From: Brachyspira sp949287565
Lineage (GTDB): Bacteria; Spirochaetota; Brachyspiria; Brachyspirales; Brachyspiraceae
Reading direction: 5' to 3' (one strand)
NCBI RefSeq assembly: GCF_036997615.1
Contig: NZ_JAWLQA010000010.1
Length of the DNA stretch: 64,000 nucleotides
Shown here: piece by piece, positions 63,574 through 64,000 of the stretch
Layout: each line of letters starts with the position of its first letter
How positions within the stretch are numbered: position 1 is the stretch's first letter
Program-made: the position numbers and the translations under genes
Notes under the pieces: generated by a model
Told to the model about the DNA's origin: nothing
Databases searched by the model: none
What the model saw: the letters and a program-made list of their open reading frames with translations, nothing else

Positions 63574-63862
63574 TGTTTACCTCTTTAATATTATAATCAA
63601 TATTTATTTTATTTATTTTTATATTACATCTATCTTCTATTTTTAATTTCAACTTATAAGTATTTCTATATAATCCTATATTTTGTTTATATGAATAATA
63701 TTTGTATGATTTAGAATTAGACCAACCCCAACAAAATAACTTAGTGATAAATGAACTTAATAACAAAGAAGCACCTGAAAAAGAGGCAATAGAAAATCCT
63801 GCCAATAATCCTCTATTACTAATATATTCAGAATATTTATAATTATTATATATATTATTCAT
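63554..63862 (-). CDS. Small protein with one membrane segment, coupled to the SecB-like gene
   Basis: 102 residues. RGLLAGFSIASFSGASLLLSS is a probable membrane segment; FCWGWSNSKSYKYYSYKQN and a basic C-terminal region (KLKLKIEDRCNIKINKIN) follow. No family recognised. No ribosome site precedes the ATG at 63862, and the frame is open further upstream (SIIEYTNKLLINFK) to a run of ten A at about 63906-63915, so it may be the end of a longer protein. Confidence 0.5.
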   Translation of the reverse strand: MNNIYNNYKYSEYISNRGLLAGFSIASFSGASLLLSSFITKLFCWGWSNSKSYKYYSYKQNIGLYRNTYKLKLKIEDRCNIKINKINIDYNIKEVNNENISI

Positions 63863-63897
63863 TTTAAAATTTATCAGTAATTTATTTGTATATTCTA

Positions 63898-64000
63898 TTA
63901 TAGAATTTTTTTTTTACTATAGAAATTATTTAAAAATTGTGAAGTTAAATCAATATATGAGTTTTTTATAATATCATTTTCAAAACTACTAATATTTATA
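63898..64000 (-). CDS. C-terminal end of a gene cut by the window edge
   Basis: Read on the minus strand, INISSFENDIIKNSYIDLTS... is open from the window edge and stops at 63898-63900 after about 33 codons, passing through a run of ten A (63906-63915). Moving one base within that run would carry the frame straight into the 102-residue gene. Too little is visible to name it. Confidence 0.4.
   Translation of the reverse strand, partial: INISSFENDIIKNSYIDLTSQFLNNFYSKKKIL

Overview
This window looks like chromosome of a Brachyspira-type spirochaete. The reasons are the very low GC content, the many TPR-repeat proteins, a tandem set of MetQ-like lipoproteins resembling the Brachyspira blp locus, and intergenic DNA full of short dispersed repeats. 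The genus is inferred from gene content and style; no 16S or other marker gene is present.

Layout. 1-8 kb: end of a radical SAM gene, a cobalamin riboswitch on the minus strand with no gene behind it, a DAACS symporter, a frameshifted DUF3592 protein, a 924-residue HExxH/propeller/barrel-like envelope protein, a frameshifted PIG-V-type membrane protein and two small LTxxQ periplasmic proteins. 8-14 kb: a giant TPR protein, an iron alcohol dehydrogenase and an internally deleted chemoreceptor. 14.4-18 kb: three phage-tail-like genes. 18-23.3 kb: McrC and McrB (mcrB frameshifted, the pair separated by a GC-rich repeat) and a TPR-DUF2971 protein, a likely defence block. 23.8-36.4 kb: purA, an Fpg-like protein without the catalytic proline, a flavodoxin-ferredoxin protein, tRNA-Met(CAU), an OppA-type lipoprotein, three small related membrane proteins, a UvrD-family helicase and two MATE transporters. 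36.9-44.6 kb: a TPR protein, then a Ycf46-like AAA+ ATPase, three tandem proteins sharing a new-looking C-terminal module, DUF2997, DUF1257 (Ycf35-like) and a small radical SAM protein. 44.6-50.4 kb: methionine uptake (metN, metI, three MetQ lipoproteins) with an LDH-family 2-hydroxyacid dehydrogenase inside. 50.7-64 kb: a DUF4405 protein, CopA, an Asn-rich lipoprotein, UDP-glucuronate decarboxylase, a SprA-like miniprotein, an NfeD-type protease, an EamA transporter, FolD, a TPR lipoprotein-like gene, an alanine/glycine:cation symporter and a SecB-like pair cut by the window end.

Two repeat families explain most long gaps. Family A is an AT-rich modular palindrome with G/C-run landmarks (GGGTGGG, GGGCGGGG and complements) and small CGCACG...CGTGCG units. 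Family B is a GC-rich element built around GGGGCTTTGCCCC and CTTCTTTTG...CAAAGAAG. Both occur many times and in several partial arrangements.

The best candidate for an undescribed system is 38.7-44.6 kb: an AAA+ ATPase with DUF2997/DUF1257 partners, a radical SAM enzyme and three paralogous accessory proteins. The isolated B12 riboswitch is the best regulatory oddity. Several genes carry single-base frameshifts, three of them repairable by one extra A in an A-tract; these could be real decay, phase variation or sequencing error, and the sequence alone cannot decide.
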